Source of the DNA: Deltaproteobacteria bacterium
Lineage (GTDB): Bacteria; Desulfobacterota; JADFXK01
Direction: 5' to 3'
DNA: 12,062 nt
NCBI GenBank assembly: GCA_015233285.1
Contig: JADFYA010000075.1
Location: 1-12,062, forward strand
The translations under genes were made by a program, and so were the position numbers. Positions 6,309 through 12,062 of the stretch are shown one piece after another (position 1 is the first letter of the stretch; every line of letters starts with the position of its first letter). Under the pieces are notes generated by a model that worked only from the letters and a program-made list of their open reading frames with translations, had not been told where the DNA came from and made no database searches.

Positions 6309-7400
6309 TCACATTGGTGTCAGTATACTATCTCTGGCCTGGCCAATCGCTTCGGCCAGCATGTCCGCACTCACCTGATGAATGATATCATCCTGCCAGA
6401 CCGGCTCCAGATTCTTTATAATGCTTTGTTTATCAGCCGCCGTCCATTTCAGGGCGGTTTCAATCCGGTTGATATCGGCCGTGGTGCTGAAAAAATCTCC
6501 TGTGATAATAACGCTCTCGATCGACTTGCCAGCCAGCGATAAAAAAATCTCCAGGAGGCCCCCAGGAGTTTTCAGATAAGCGTGGCCCATTCGTGAACGC
6601 ATGGATTTTTTGGAAAAGATCCAGTCATGCTGATGGTACCGGCTCACCCGGAGTTTGTCCACCGTGGACTCTTCCCAGGCGGTCATCGCCGAATCTTCGA
6701 AGGGAAAGCCCAGTTCCTGCTCGAACGCGGTGCGGACCTCATGGGCCACCAAAGAGATCGGCGCCTGATGTCCCGTCTCTCGGTTGATGGTCGTTACTCT
6801 CTGGCTGAAGCAAGAATATCCCTTGTCATATAGCTTCACTGGCGCCAGATTCATAATGTCCAGCATTAGCTCAATATCAAAATCCACCAACAAACTCATA
6901 TGAAATAAAAAGGCCGAGGGGATCTCCATCGAGGCAGACAACCCGGCCAGTTTTTTGCCCGCCACTTCCAGGTCGTTCTTGGGGCGGAAGGTCACCGCCA
7001 CGCCTAATTGGTCTAGAGCCCGGATAATCACCCGGCTGAGGGTATGGAAGATGGCTTTGATCCCGCCGGCAAACTTGGGATGATTCAGAGACGCCCCAAA
7101 ACCAAGGGCCAGGACGGTCGGCCCCATGATCACAGTGCCGCCTCCGGTGCTTCGCCGACTATAAGCCACTCCTCTGGCCCGGCACCTGTCCAGCTTGAGG
7201 GCGGATTCGATATCCTGATATCGGCCAACGATGGCCGCGGGCTCAAAAGTATATAAATGTAGTATGGGGGGGGAGTTCGTTTCAGCTACCGACAAGGCCA
7301 GCATATCATCAACGGCCAGACCCAGGTCCACCGGGACTTGCCGGTCCCATTGACTGATCAGCCGGCCCGGATGGTTTTCAGGTGAGATTTGTTCGTCCAT
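6309..7400 (-). CDS. lplA: Lipoate-protein ligase A family protein
   Basis: The 363-residue product has both halves of a bacterial lipoate-protein ligase. It would activate lipoate with ATP and attach it to a lysine of lipoyl domains (2-oxoacid dehydrogenases, glycine cleavage H protein). The BPL/LplA/LipB catalytic domain covers about 15-235. It has R-R-S-T-G-G-G-T-V (82-90), N-D-L (142-144), the G-K-K-L-A-G-L-S loop with likely catalytic K150, and F-H-M-S-L-L-V-D (166-173). The accessory C-terminal domain (about 260-345) is present, with G-H-A-Y-L-K-T-P-G-G-L-L-E (272-284), so a separate LplB is not needed. The start has AGGA at 6-7 nt. A 131-bp gap separates it from the upstream gene, and hicB follows after 4 bp. 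Octanoyl transferase or amidotransferase activity is possible, since these families share the fold. Confidence 0.87.
   Translation of the reverse strand: MDEQISPENHPGRLISQWDRQVPVDLGLAVDDMLALSVAETNSPPILHLYTFEPAAIVGRYQDIESALKLDRCRARGVAYSRRSTGGGTVIMGPTVLALGFGASLNHPKFAGGIKAIFHTLSRVIIRALDQLGVAVTFRPKNDLEVAGKKLAGLSASMEIPSAFLFHMSLLVDFDIELMLDIMNLAPVKLYDKGYSCFSQRVTTINRETGHQAPISLVAHEVRTAFEQELGFPFEDSAMTAWEESTVDKLRVSRYHQHDWIFSKKSMRSRMGHAYLKTPGGLLEIFLSLAGKSIESVIITGDFFSTTADINRIETALKWTAADKQSIIKNLEPVWQDDIIHQVSADMLAEAIGQARDSILTPM
6322..6329 (-). promoter_or_regulatory. Possible hicBA promoter inside the lplA end
   Basis: The palindrome AGTATACT contains TATACT on the minus strand (6322-6327), one mismatch from the -10 consensus. 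It lies 18 bp before the hicB ATG. No good -35 is present: the nearest, TTGGCC, has 13-bp spacing. If active, it would let hicBA be transcribed apart from lplA with a very short leader. The palindrome could also be a repressor site. Confidence 0.25.
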
Positions 7401-7531
7401 TTGGTTCCTGGTTCTCCCTCAAACTTGATCATCGTCAGGTCATGTCACCACCAGCGACCTGCCTTAGGCCCCGTTTAATCGTGGCGTTTTTCCGCTTGGG
7501 CTGTTTCTACGGCCTGTGATTACAACCAGCG

Positions 7532-8593
7532 TCATGACTCATCAGCGTCATTTTCCGGGGATTCCAAAGCATCGGCATGGGAGAATACCTCGATGCCCAG
7601 TTTGGGAGCCACTTTCATGGCCCGTTCATCAACCATGGGCGAGATGGCAATCATTCTGGAGGCCTGTTGCCGGTGCTTCTTTTCGTAATATCTTACTTTT
7701 CGCTCGAATGCATACATGTCGGATTTACTCAGGGAAGATTTTAACTCACAGATGATCAAGAGGCCGTTCTTGACCACGACGTCCAGCTCCACCTGATCGG
7801 GCCGGCCGAAAACCATTCCTTCTTCATCATATTCGTTGACATGGACCACTTCTCCATCGAAAACATCTTTTAATATTGCGGCTAAGCCGCTCCGGTAAGA
7901 TTCCTCGGTCTGGTGGCCCCAACGCGCTCCAATGGCGCCCAAAGTGGATTCTAACCTTTTTATGCTGCGGTCTAACTTTTTATCGGTTTCCTCATGTCTC
8001 CTATCCGATTCCGCCCACCTGGCTGCGGACTCCCGCTTCTCCTCTTCCCATTTCTCCTCCCACGCCGCCCACTTGGCCGCGGACTCCCGCTGGTTCTCTT
8101 CCCATCTCTTATTTGATTCTTCCCATTTCTTATCAGATTCTTCCCACGCCTTCTTTTGTTCGGCCCACTTGGCCGCGGACTCCCGCTGGTTTTCTTCCCA
8201 CCTCTTGGTAGATTCTTCCCATTTCTTATCAGATTCTTCCCACGCCTTCTTTTGTTCGGCCCATTTGGCCGCGGACTCCCGCTTCTCCTCTTCCCATTTC
8301 TCCTCCCACGCCGCCCACTTGGCCGCGGATTCCAGGCTCTCCTTGTCCCACTTTTCTTGAAGAGCGATCCTCTGGGCGACCGATTCCCGCATGTGCTCGT
8401 CCCATTTCCTCTCGTCTAATTCGCGGGCTTCCCTCAGCTCTCTGAACATCCGATCAAAATTGGTTTCCGTCTCCCGTTTATCGGGAAATTCAGGACGGCA
8501 GATTTCAAGGACATAATCCCGGATGCTGGGATCAATTTTAATCAATCTGGGGAGTTCATGGACTATCAGCTCCCTTAGCTCGTTTAGCTCCAT
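7532..8593 (-). CDS. DUF3782-type coiled-coil PD-(D/E)XK-like protein
   Basis: Three parts make up this 353-residue protein. A short N-terminal domain (1-58) is followed by a long, highly charged coiled coil (about 60-218). A C-terminal PD-(D/E)XK nuclease-like domain (about 225-340) has D271 and E283-L-K285 with hydrophobic strands around them and R299/R301-Y-Y after. This layout is that of DUF3782-like proteins, whose function is unknown. Nuclease activity is inferred from the fold only. In the coiled coil, Trp recurs at steps of 7 or 11 residues: 82, 93, 100, 111, 118, 125, 132, 143, 150, 157, 164, 175, 182, 193. The DNA beneath is built of direct repeats. The ATG has AAGGTG upstream, with a spacer of about 7. 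It lies 43 bp after the M48 gene and could be cotranscribed. No signal peptide is seen, so it is probably cytoplasmic. Confidence 0.85.
   Translation of the reverse strand: MELNELRELIVHELPRLIKIDPSIRDYVLEICRPEFPDKRETETNFDRMFRELREARELDERKWDEHMRESVAQRIALQEKWDKESLESAAKWAAWEEKWEEEKRESAAKWAEQKKAWEESDKKWEESTKRWEENQRESAAKWAEQKKAWEESDKKWEESNKRWEENQRESAAKWAAWEEKWEEEKRESAARWAESDRRHEETDKKLDRSIKRLESTLGAIGARWGHQTEESYRSGLAAILKDVFDGEVVHVNEYDEEGMVFGRPDQVELDVVVKNGLLIICELKSSLSKSDMYAFERKVRYYEKKHRQQASRMIAISPMVDERAMKVAPKLGIEVFSHADALESPENDADES
8025..8329. repeat. Nested direct repeats (A-B-B-A) in coiled-coil gene
   Basis: Two perfect 59-bp copies (A) at 8025-8083 and 8271-8329 flank two tandem 96-bp copies (B) at 8067-8162 and 8163-8258. 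The B copies differ at 5 positions by my count. All lengths and offsets keep the reading frame: 96 bp encodes 32 residues (steps 7+7+7+11 between Trp). The pattern indicates recent in-frame duplication within the coiled coil, and a region likely to expand or contract by recombination. Confidence 0.9.
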
Positions 8594-8636
8594 ATCATCA
8601 CCTTACCGTCCATCAGACAACTCGACCAGGTTTGGG

Positions 8637-10112
8637 TTAGATAACCGACATATCCCATTTCTTCTTCTGTTCCATCTTAATCTTCTTTATTTCTTGATTA
8701 ATTTCTTCCGTCTTGGCTGGATCGTTCTTGATATATTCCAGGGCCCGTTCAAAATGGTACAGGGCATTTTTATGATCCCCTTTAGCCCAATAGTACTTGG
8801 CCAGGTTATATGAGGCCAGACCGATTTTTCCTTCTTTCCCGTACAGGATGCCCAAATTATAAAATGTTTCCGTATAATTTTTGTCTAGGGCCAGTACCCG
8901 GTTGAACAACTTGATCGCCTCGGCCGGATACCCCAACTCTTGATCAACCCGGCCCAGGTAATACAGAGTCTCGGCAAAGTCTGGACGCATAACCACCGAT
9001 TGCGATAGGCATTCCTTGGCACGATCGAATTGGTTCAGGTTAAAGTATATCCGACCCAGGCTCGAAAGTATGGCCGGGTCAGCCGGATCGAGCCTGACGG
9101 CTTTCTTCAATTCCTCCAACGCCTGTTCGTTTTTCCCGGTTCGGGCATAAACCAGACCCAGGCCCAAATAGGCCATCTTGTCCTGAGGATTCTCCTTGAT
9201 TCGATTCATGAATCGCCGTTCGGCCAACTGGGAATCCAGATATTCCGATTCCACCCTGGTCTTGATCTCTTGAAAAGTCGATTCGTGGGCCTTTTGCTTG
9301 GTCAACTGGACCGGATAATTCTTAGATTTTATATAATTAGTCAAATAAATCGTCCGATCCTGGATATCCGGGTGGGTCAATAGATAGGTGGGAACGTTGC
9401 TTGAGCCCAGCCATTTCGTCTCGTGGCCCATCCGCTTCATCATCTCCGGCATGGCCGCCGAATTATACCCGGCCGCGGTCATAAAGGTCAGGCCCATAAA
9501 ATCAGCCTCCTCCTCATCAGCCCGACTAAACATCAACTGGGTTTGGACGTTGGCGGCCATGCTCCCGACCATGAGCGCCCCGGCCACCGGCCCGCCTACC
9601 AATAATCCGGCCAGCATACCGATCGCAGAAGCAATATTGACCTTCGTCGATTTTTCGATCCGTTTGGCAATGTGCCGTTCCACCACGTGGCCCAGCTCGT
9701 GGGCGATGACACTGGCCAATTGGCTCTCATTGTCGGACAGCAAGATAATTCCGGTGAAAATAAAGATGTACCCACCAGGGGCGGCGAAGGCATTCAACCC
9801 CGGGTCATCTATTACGAAAAACTGGACTTCAAACGGCGGATTATCCACCGTACCCACAAGCTGTTTACCTATCTTTTCAACGTAGTTGGCCACAGCCTGG
9901 TCATTGACGAACTTCACCTGCTCTTTAACCTTGAGGAAAAATTCCCTCCCCAATTCCTTTTCTTCTTTAGGCGACATCATCGCCCAAGATGGTTGCGCCC
10001 ATCCTGTCACAATCAGGCACACGACCAGGCAGGCCACCACGGCCATTACCGATGTATGAGAATGAAACTGTTTCTGAAACCCGTTTCCGGACTTCTGATC
10101 AGTCCTCTTCAT
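8637..10112 (-). CDS. Periplasmic M48 metalloprotease with TPR repeats
   Basis: This BepA/YfgC-like zinc protease is predicted to act in the periplasm on outer-membrane protein assembly or turnover. The preferred start, Met-8 of the longest reading (ATG at 10110-10112), has AAGGGG six bases upstream. It gives 491 residues; the longer ATG at 10133 has TGGGG directly against it. A basic head and hydrophobic segment form a signal peptide, likely cut after P-S-W-A. In the longest-reading numbering, HELGH is at 145-149, the third zinc ligand E207 lies in E-E-E-A-D, and T-H-P-D-I-Q-D-R is at 253-260. Roughly five TPR units fill about 305-480 and probably bind substrate or partner proteins. The start overlaps the rsfS end by 14 bp, so translation is likely coupled. 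The very C-terminal Lys-rich tail is not part of the domain. Confidence 0.9.
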   Translation of the reverse strand: MKRTDQKSGNGFQKQFHSHTSVMAVVACLVVCLIVTGWAQPSWAMMSPKEEKELGREFFLKVKEQVKFVNDQAVANYVEKIGKQLVGTVDNPPFEVQFFVIDDPGLNAFAAPGGYIFIFTGIILLSDNESQLASVIAHELGHVVERHIAKRIEKSTKVNIASAIGMLAGLLVGGPVAGALMVGSMAANVQTQLMFSRADEEEADFMGLTFMTAAGYNSAAMPEMMKRMGHETKWLGSSNVPTYLLTHPDIQDRTIYLTNYIKSKNYPVQLTKQKAHESTFQEIKTRVESEYLDSQLAERRFMNRIKENPQDKMAYLGLGLVYARTGKNEQALEELKKAVRLDPADPAILSSLGRIYFNLNQFDRAKECLSQSVVMRPDFAETLYYLGRVDQELGYPAEAIKLFNRVLALDKNYTETFYNLGILYGKEGKIGLASYNLAKYYWAKGDHKNALYHFERALEYIKNDPAKTEEINQEIKKIKMEQKKKWDMSVI

Positions 10113-10551
10113 CACCTTCCCCTTCATCCTCATCCCCAGTCAAATCTTCCGGGGGGATAATCTGGCTCAAATCCAACCTATCGGCCTCGCTCCATAACCC
10201 TTCTAAGTCATAGAACGGCCGGATTTCATCATAAAAAATGTGGATAATCACCTCGTTGAAGTCTAAGAGCGCCCATGTCCCCTCCTTGACTCCCTCCTGA
10301 CCCAGAGTATAGAACCCCAGTTGCTTGGCTTCAGCATGGACATGTTCGGCAATAGCCTGGACTTGTCGTGAGGAATGGCCCGAACAGATAATAAAATAGT
10401 CGGCGTACGCACAACTGCCGCTGACATCTAAGGCAATGATATCGCGTGATTTTTTCTGGGCTACAAGTCCAACCAAGGCTTCGGCCTTGGCTTTGGCGCT
10501 AACGCCTTTCTTTGGTAGACGTTTTCTGGGAGCACGTTTAGTACTGATCAT
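10099..10551 (-). CDS. rsfS: Ribosome silencing factor RsfS
   Basis: RsfS (Iojap/DUF143) binds ribosomal protein uL14 and keeps the 50S subunit from joining 30S when nutrients are short. The 150-residue protein contains the core D-Y-F-I-I-C-S-G-H-S-S-R-Q-V (51-64), E-G-T-W-A-L-L-D-F (90-98) and R-P-F-Y-D-L-E-G-L-W (111-120). Flanking extensions are unusual: about 20 Lys/Arg-rich residues in front, and a nearly all-acidic tail behind (140-150, mostly D and E). That tail is encoded where the M48 gene starts. The ATG directly abuts the nadD stop with no bases between, and its SD (GGGG) lies within the nadD end. The nadD-rsfS pairing is a widely conserved arrangement, which supports the call. Confidence 0.95.
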   Translation of the reverse strand: MISTKRAPRKRLPKKGVSAKAKAEALVGLVAQKKSRDIIALDVSGSCAYADYFIICSGHSSRQVQAIAEHVHAEAKQLGFYTLGQEGVKEGTWALLDFNEVIIHIFYDEIRPFYDLEGLWSEADRLDLSQIIPPEDLTGDEDEGEGDEED

Positions 10552-11271
10552 CTAATCCCCATCCGGCGGTCTGGCCGCACAATCAGTCAATGTCGCAGTA
10601 TAGAGTTGGTGTTTCTGAATATATTCTTCCACCACCGGCGGCGTCAAGTACGTGATGGGCAGTCCCGTCCCGACCATCTCCCGCAGACGCGTGGCGGAAA
10701 TAAATAATCCGGTAATTGGTTGAAAACAAATAGTGTAGCCGGAGGGATGAACAAACCGGCCATCCTTTTCCGACCAGGCTGTCCCTGGCGTTATCTGGGA
10801 CAAATAACCCAGCGGGTCCGCCGCCTGCCGATATCCCGGCCGGGTGGTGACCACCAGATTGGTTAAGGAAAAAATGACCTGATAATCTTTCCAGGTGTTG
10901 ATTTCTAAAAAGGAGTCAAGCCCAATGATCAGGTAAGGAACCGCCCGGCCTTGATTTTGCCCATGAAACTCCCTGATGGTATCCACGGTGAAGGAAGGCC
11001 CGGGCCGTTTTCCCTCCACATCCCAGGTACCCAAATAGGAAACTGGAGCCACTGCAGCTTTGGCCATGGCCAACCGGTGGTGAAAAGAGATAATGTCCGT
11101 CTGTTTCTTATGGGGAGGTTGGGCTGCAGGGACAAAGATGACTCGGGCTAGACCAAGGGCTGCCGTCGCCTCGACCGCGGACCTGAGGTGACCATAATGT
11201 ATGGGATTAAAGGTCCCGCCAAAGAGACCTATTCGAATCGTCCTTGAATCAGTTGGGGATACTTGTTTCAA
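10552..11271 (-). CDS. nadD: Nicotinate-nucleotide adenylyltransferase
   Basis: NadD transfers AMP from ATP to nicotinate mononucleotide, making deamido-NAD in the cytoplasm, a step shared by de novo and salvage NAD synthesis. The 239-residue sequence has the nucleotidyltransferase motif GGTFNPIHYGHL (18-29). It also has P-P-H-K (52-55), the G-L-D-S-F loop (117-121), and the C-terminal I-S-A-T-R-L-R motif (191-197) in place of the common I-S-S-T. Length is slightly above average because of about ten extra N-terminal and ten C-terminal residues. The SD before the ATG is weak (AGG about 9 nt away). It sits 188 bp after proA, abuts rsfS, and belongs to the conserved proA-nadD-rsfS cluster. Confidence 0.95.
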   Translation of the reverse strand: MKQVSPTDSRTIRIGLFGGTFNPIHYGHLRSAVEATAALGLARVIFVPAAQPPHKKQTDIISFHHRLAMAKAAVAPVSYLGTWDVEGKRPGPSFTVDTIREFHGQNQGRAVPYLIIGLDSFLEINTWKDYQVIFSLTNLVVTTRPGYRQAADPLGYLSQITPGTAWSEKDGRFVHPSGYTICFQPITGLFISATRLREMVGTGLPITYLTPPVVEEYIQKHQLYTATLTDCAARPPDGD

Positions 11272-11459
11272 TCTCTCGAACCTGGTCGCCGGGTTAGTCT
11301 TGTATGCGACGGATCCGGTCGCCGAGCCAAACCATGGCTTACACGTGGTGTCTTAGACATGAGATTGTTGCTTGTGGCTGGGCGGCGGGTTCTGTTATCG
11401 TCCTTATATTTGTCTTCTTCTTCTCGGTTGGTTCAACTTGCCGACTATTATGGACAGTT
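11272..11459. other. Non-coding gap between proA and nadD
   Basis: I see no gene in these 188 bp. They hold two small inverted repeats (GCGAC 11306-11310 with GTCGC 11318-11322, and AGCCA 11325-11329 with TGGCT 11335-11339) and the palindrome TGTCT-T-AGACA (11349-11359). There is no T-run terminator, no convincing minus-strand promoter and no tRNA. A factor-dependent stop or a 5' leader for nadD is possible. Confidence 0.4.
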
Positions 11460-12062
11460 TTACGCCCGGACCTGGCCGTCGCCATAGGCGATGAACTTGG
11501 TGGTCGTTAATTCCTCCAGACCCATGGGGCCGAAAGCATGGAGCTTAGAGGTATTGATGCCGATCTCCGCCCCTAGGCCCAATTGGCCGCCGTCGTTAAA
11601 TCTGGTCGAAGCGTTCACCAGGACCAAAGATGAATCGACCTCTCGTAAGAACCGTTGAGCCCGCTGGTAATCTGAAGTGACGATGGCCTCGGTATGATTG
11701 GAACCGTATTGGGCGATATGATCGAGCGCCTCATCCATATCGGCCACCACCTTCACGGCCAGGATCAGATCCAAAAACTCGGCCGGCCAGTCGGATTCCA
11801 TGGCTGCTTTGGCCTGGAGCAAAAATGACAATGTCCGTTCGCATCCCCGAAGCTCTACACCGGCCTGATTAAATCGCTCCGCCATGGCCGGCAGGAATTG
11901 AGCCGCCACATCCTGGTGGACCAACATCGTCTCCATGGCATTACACACTCCAGGCCTATGCACCTTTGCATTATAGCATATTTCTACTGCCATATTCAAG
12001 TCGGCACCGGCGTCGACGTAGACATGGCATACCCCTTTGTAGTGTTTTAGCACGGGGATACG
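11460..12062 (-). CDS. proA: Glutamate-5-semialdehyde dehydrogenase, C-terminal part
   Basis: This is the last 200 codons of gamma-glutamyl phosphate reductase. ProA reduces gamma-glutamyl phosphate with NADPH to glutamate semialdehyde, the second step of proline synthesis. The gene runs off the window edge, so its start is not visible, and the GTG near 12053 is an internal Val. The aldehyde-dehydrogenase block [10 protein letters not shown] carries the likely catalytic Cys (codon 11943-11945). The C-terminal signature [15 protein letters not shown] then [13 protein letters not shown] is clear. No frameshift is seen. It is first in the visible minus-strand block; proB is usually adjacent but would lie outside the window. 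Confidence 0.95.
   Translation of the reverse strand, partial: RIPVLKHYKGVCHVYVDAGADLNMAVEICYNAKVHRPGVCNAMETMLVHQDVAAQFLPAMAERFNQAGVELRGCERTLSFLLQAKAAMESDWPAEFLDLILAVKVVADMDEALDHIAQYGSNHTEAIVTSDYQRAQRFLREVDSSLVLVNASTRFNDGGQLGLGAEIGINTSKLHAFGPMGLEELTTTKFIAYGDGQVRA

Noticed and set aside
7436..7461. CAGGTC/GACCTG inverted pair upstream of lplA
   Set aside because: Six-base arms around a 14-nt loop with no T-run or matching site elsewhere; likely chance.
8067..8258. Repeat-spacer structure resembling a CRISPR array
   Set aside because: The copies are contiguous, long (96 bp) and coding in frame, with no unique spacers.
7932..8419. Plus-strand open frames opposite the coiled-coil gene
   Set aside because: They are repeat-driven Ser/His/Pro-rich shadows of the Trp/Glu/Lys-rich minus-strand gene, which has a clear fold, SD and family.
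11272..11290. tRNA T-loop-like GGTTCGA on the minus strand near 11274-11280
   Set aside because: No acceptor, D or anticodon stems could be built around it.
11263..11510. Small plus-strand frames in the proA-nadD gap
   Set aside because: They overlap both flanking genes, have no SD or family resemblance, and oppose the operon direction.

Overview
The window looks like chromosomal DNA of a moderately GC-rich Gram-negative anaerobe. My best guess is the Desulfobacterota (former Deltaproteobacteria). The guess rests on the proA-nadD-rsfS gene order, an indolepyruvate:ferredoxin oxidoreductase subunit, a periplasmic M48-TPR protease, and an anti-sigma-like ATPase fused to an acetyltransferase. 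I see no rRNA, tRNA, CRISPR array, insertion sequence or phage gene. No stretch over 300 bases lacks a gene.

Layout. Bases 1-200 are non-coding as far as I can tell: two hairpins, then a consensus -35 box running into seven tandem 7-bp repeats just ahead of iorB (201-803, +). iorB converges on a gene for a small secreted protein very rich in Trp, Tyr and His (830-1408, -). That gene has an extended -10 promoter and diverges from a + strand pair: an RsbW-like ATPase/GNAT fusion (1588-3138) and the replication-restart helicase priA (3175-5745). priA converges on a long minus-strand block that fills the rest of the window.

The minus-strand block, in its own direction of transcription, is: proA (5' end outside the window), nadD, rsfS, an M48 metalloprotease with TPRs, a DUF3782-type coiled-coil/PD-(D/E)XK-like protein, a lipoate-protein ligase, hicB and hicA. 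nadD/rsfS abut, rsfS/M48 overlap, lplA/hicB are 4 bp apart, and hicB/hicA overlap. These are the most tightly coupled parts. The 131-bp and 188-bp gaps are the likely breaks or internal promoters.

How the genes relate. proA, nadD, rsfS, priA, lplA and iorB are housekeeping or core metabolism: proline and NAD synthesis, ribosome silencing, replication restart, lipoylation, and 2-oxoacid oxidation. The accessory content is the HicBA pair, the Trp-seamed coiled-coil nuclease-like protein, the aromatic-rich secreted protein and the ATPase/GNAT fusion. I found no convincing multi-gene novel system. The strongest leads are the 7/11-residue Trp periodicity with its A-B-B-A DNA repeats, the ATPase/GNAT fusion, and the heptamer array built into the iorB promoter.
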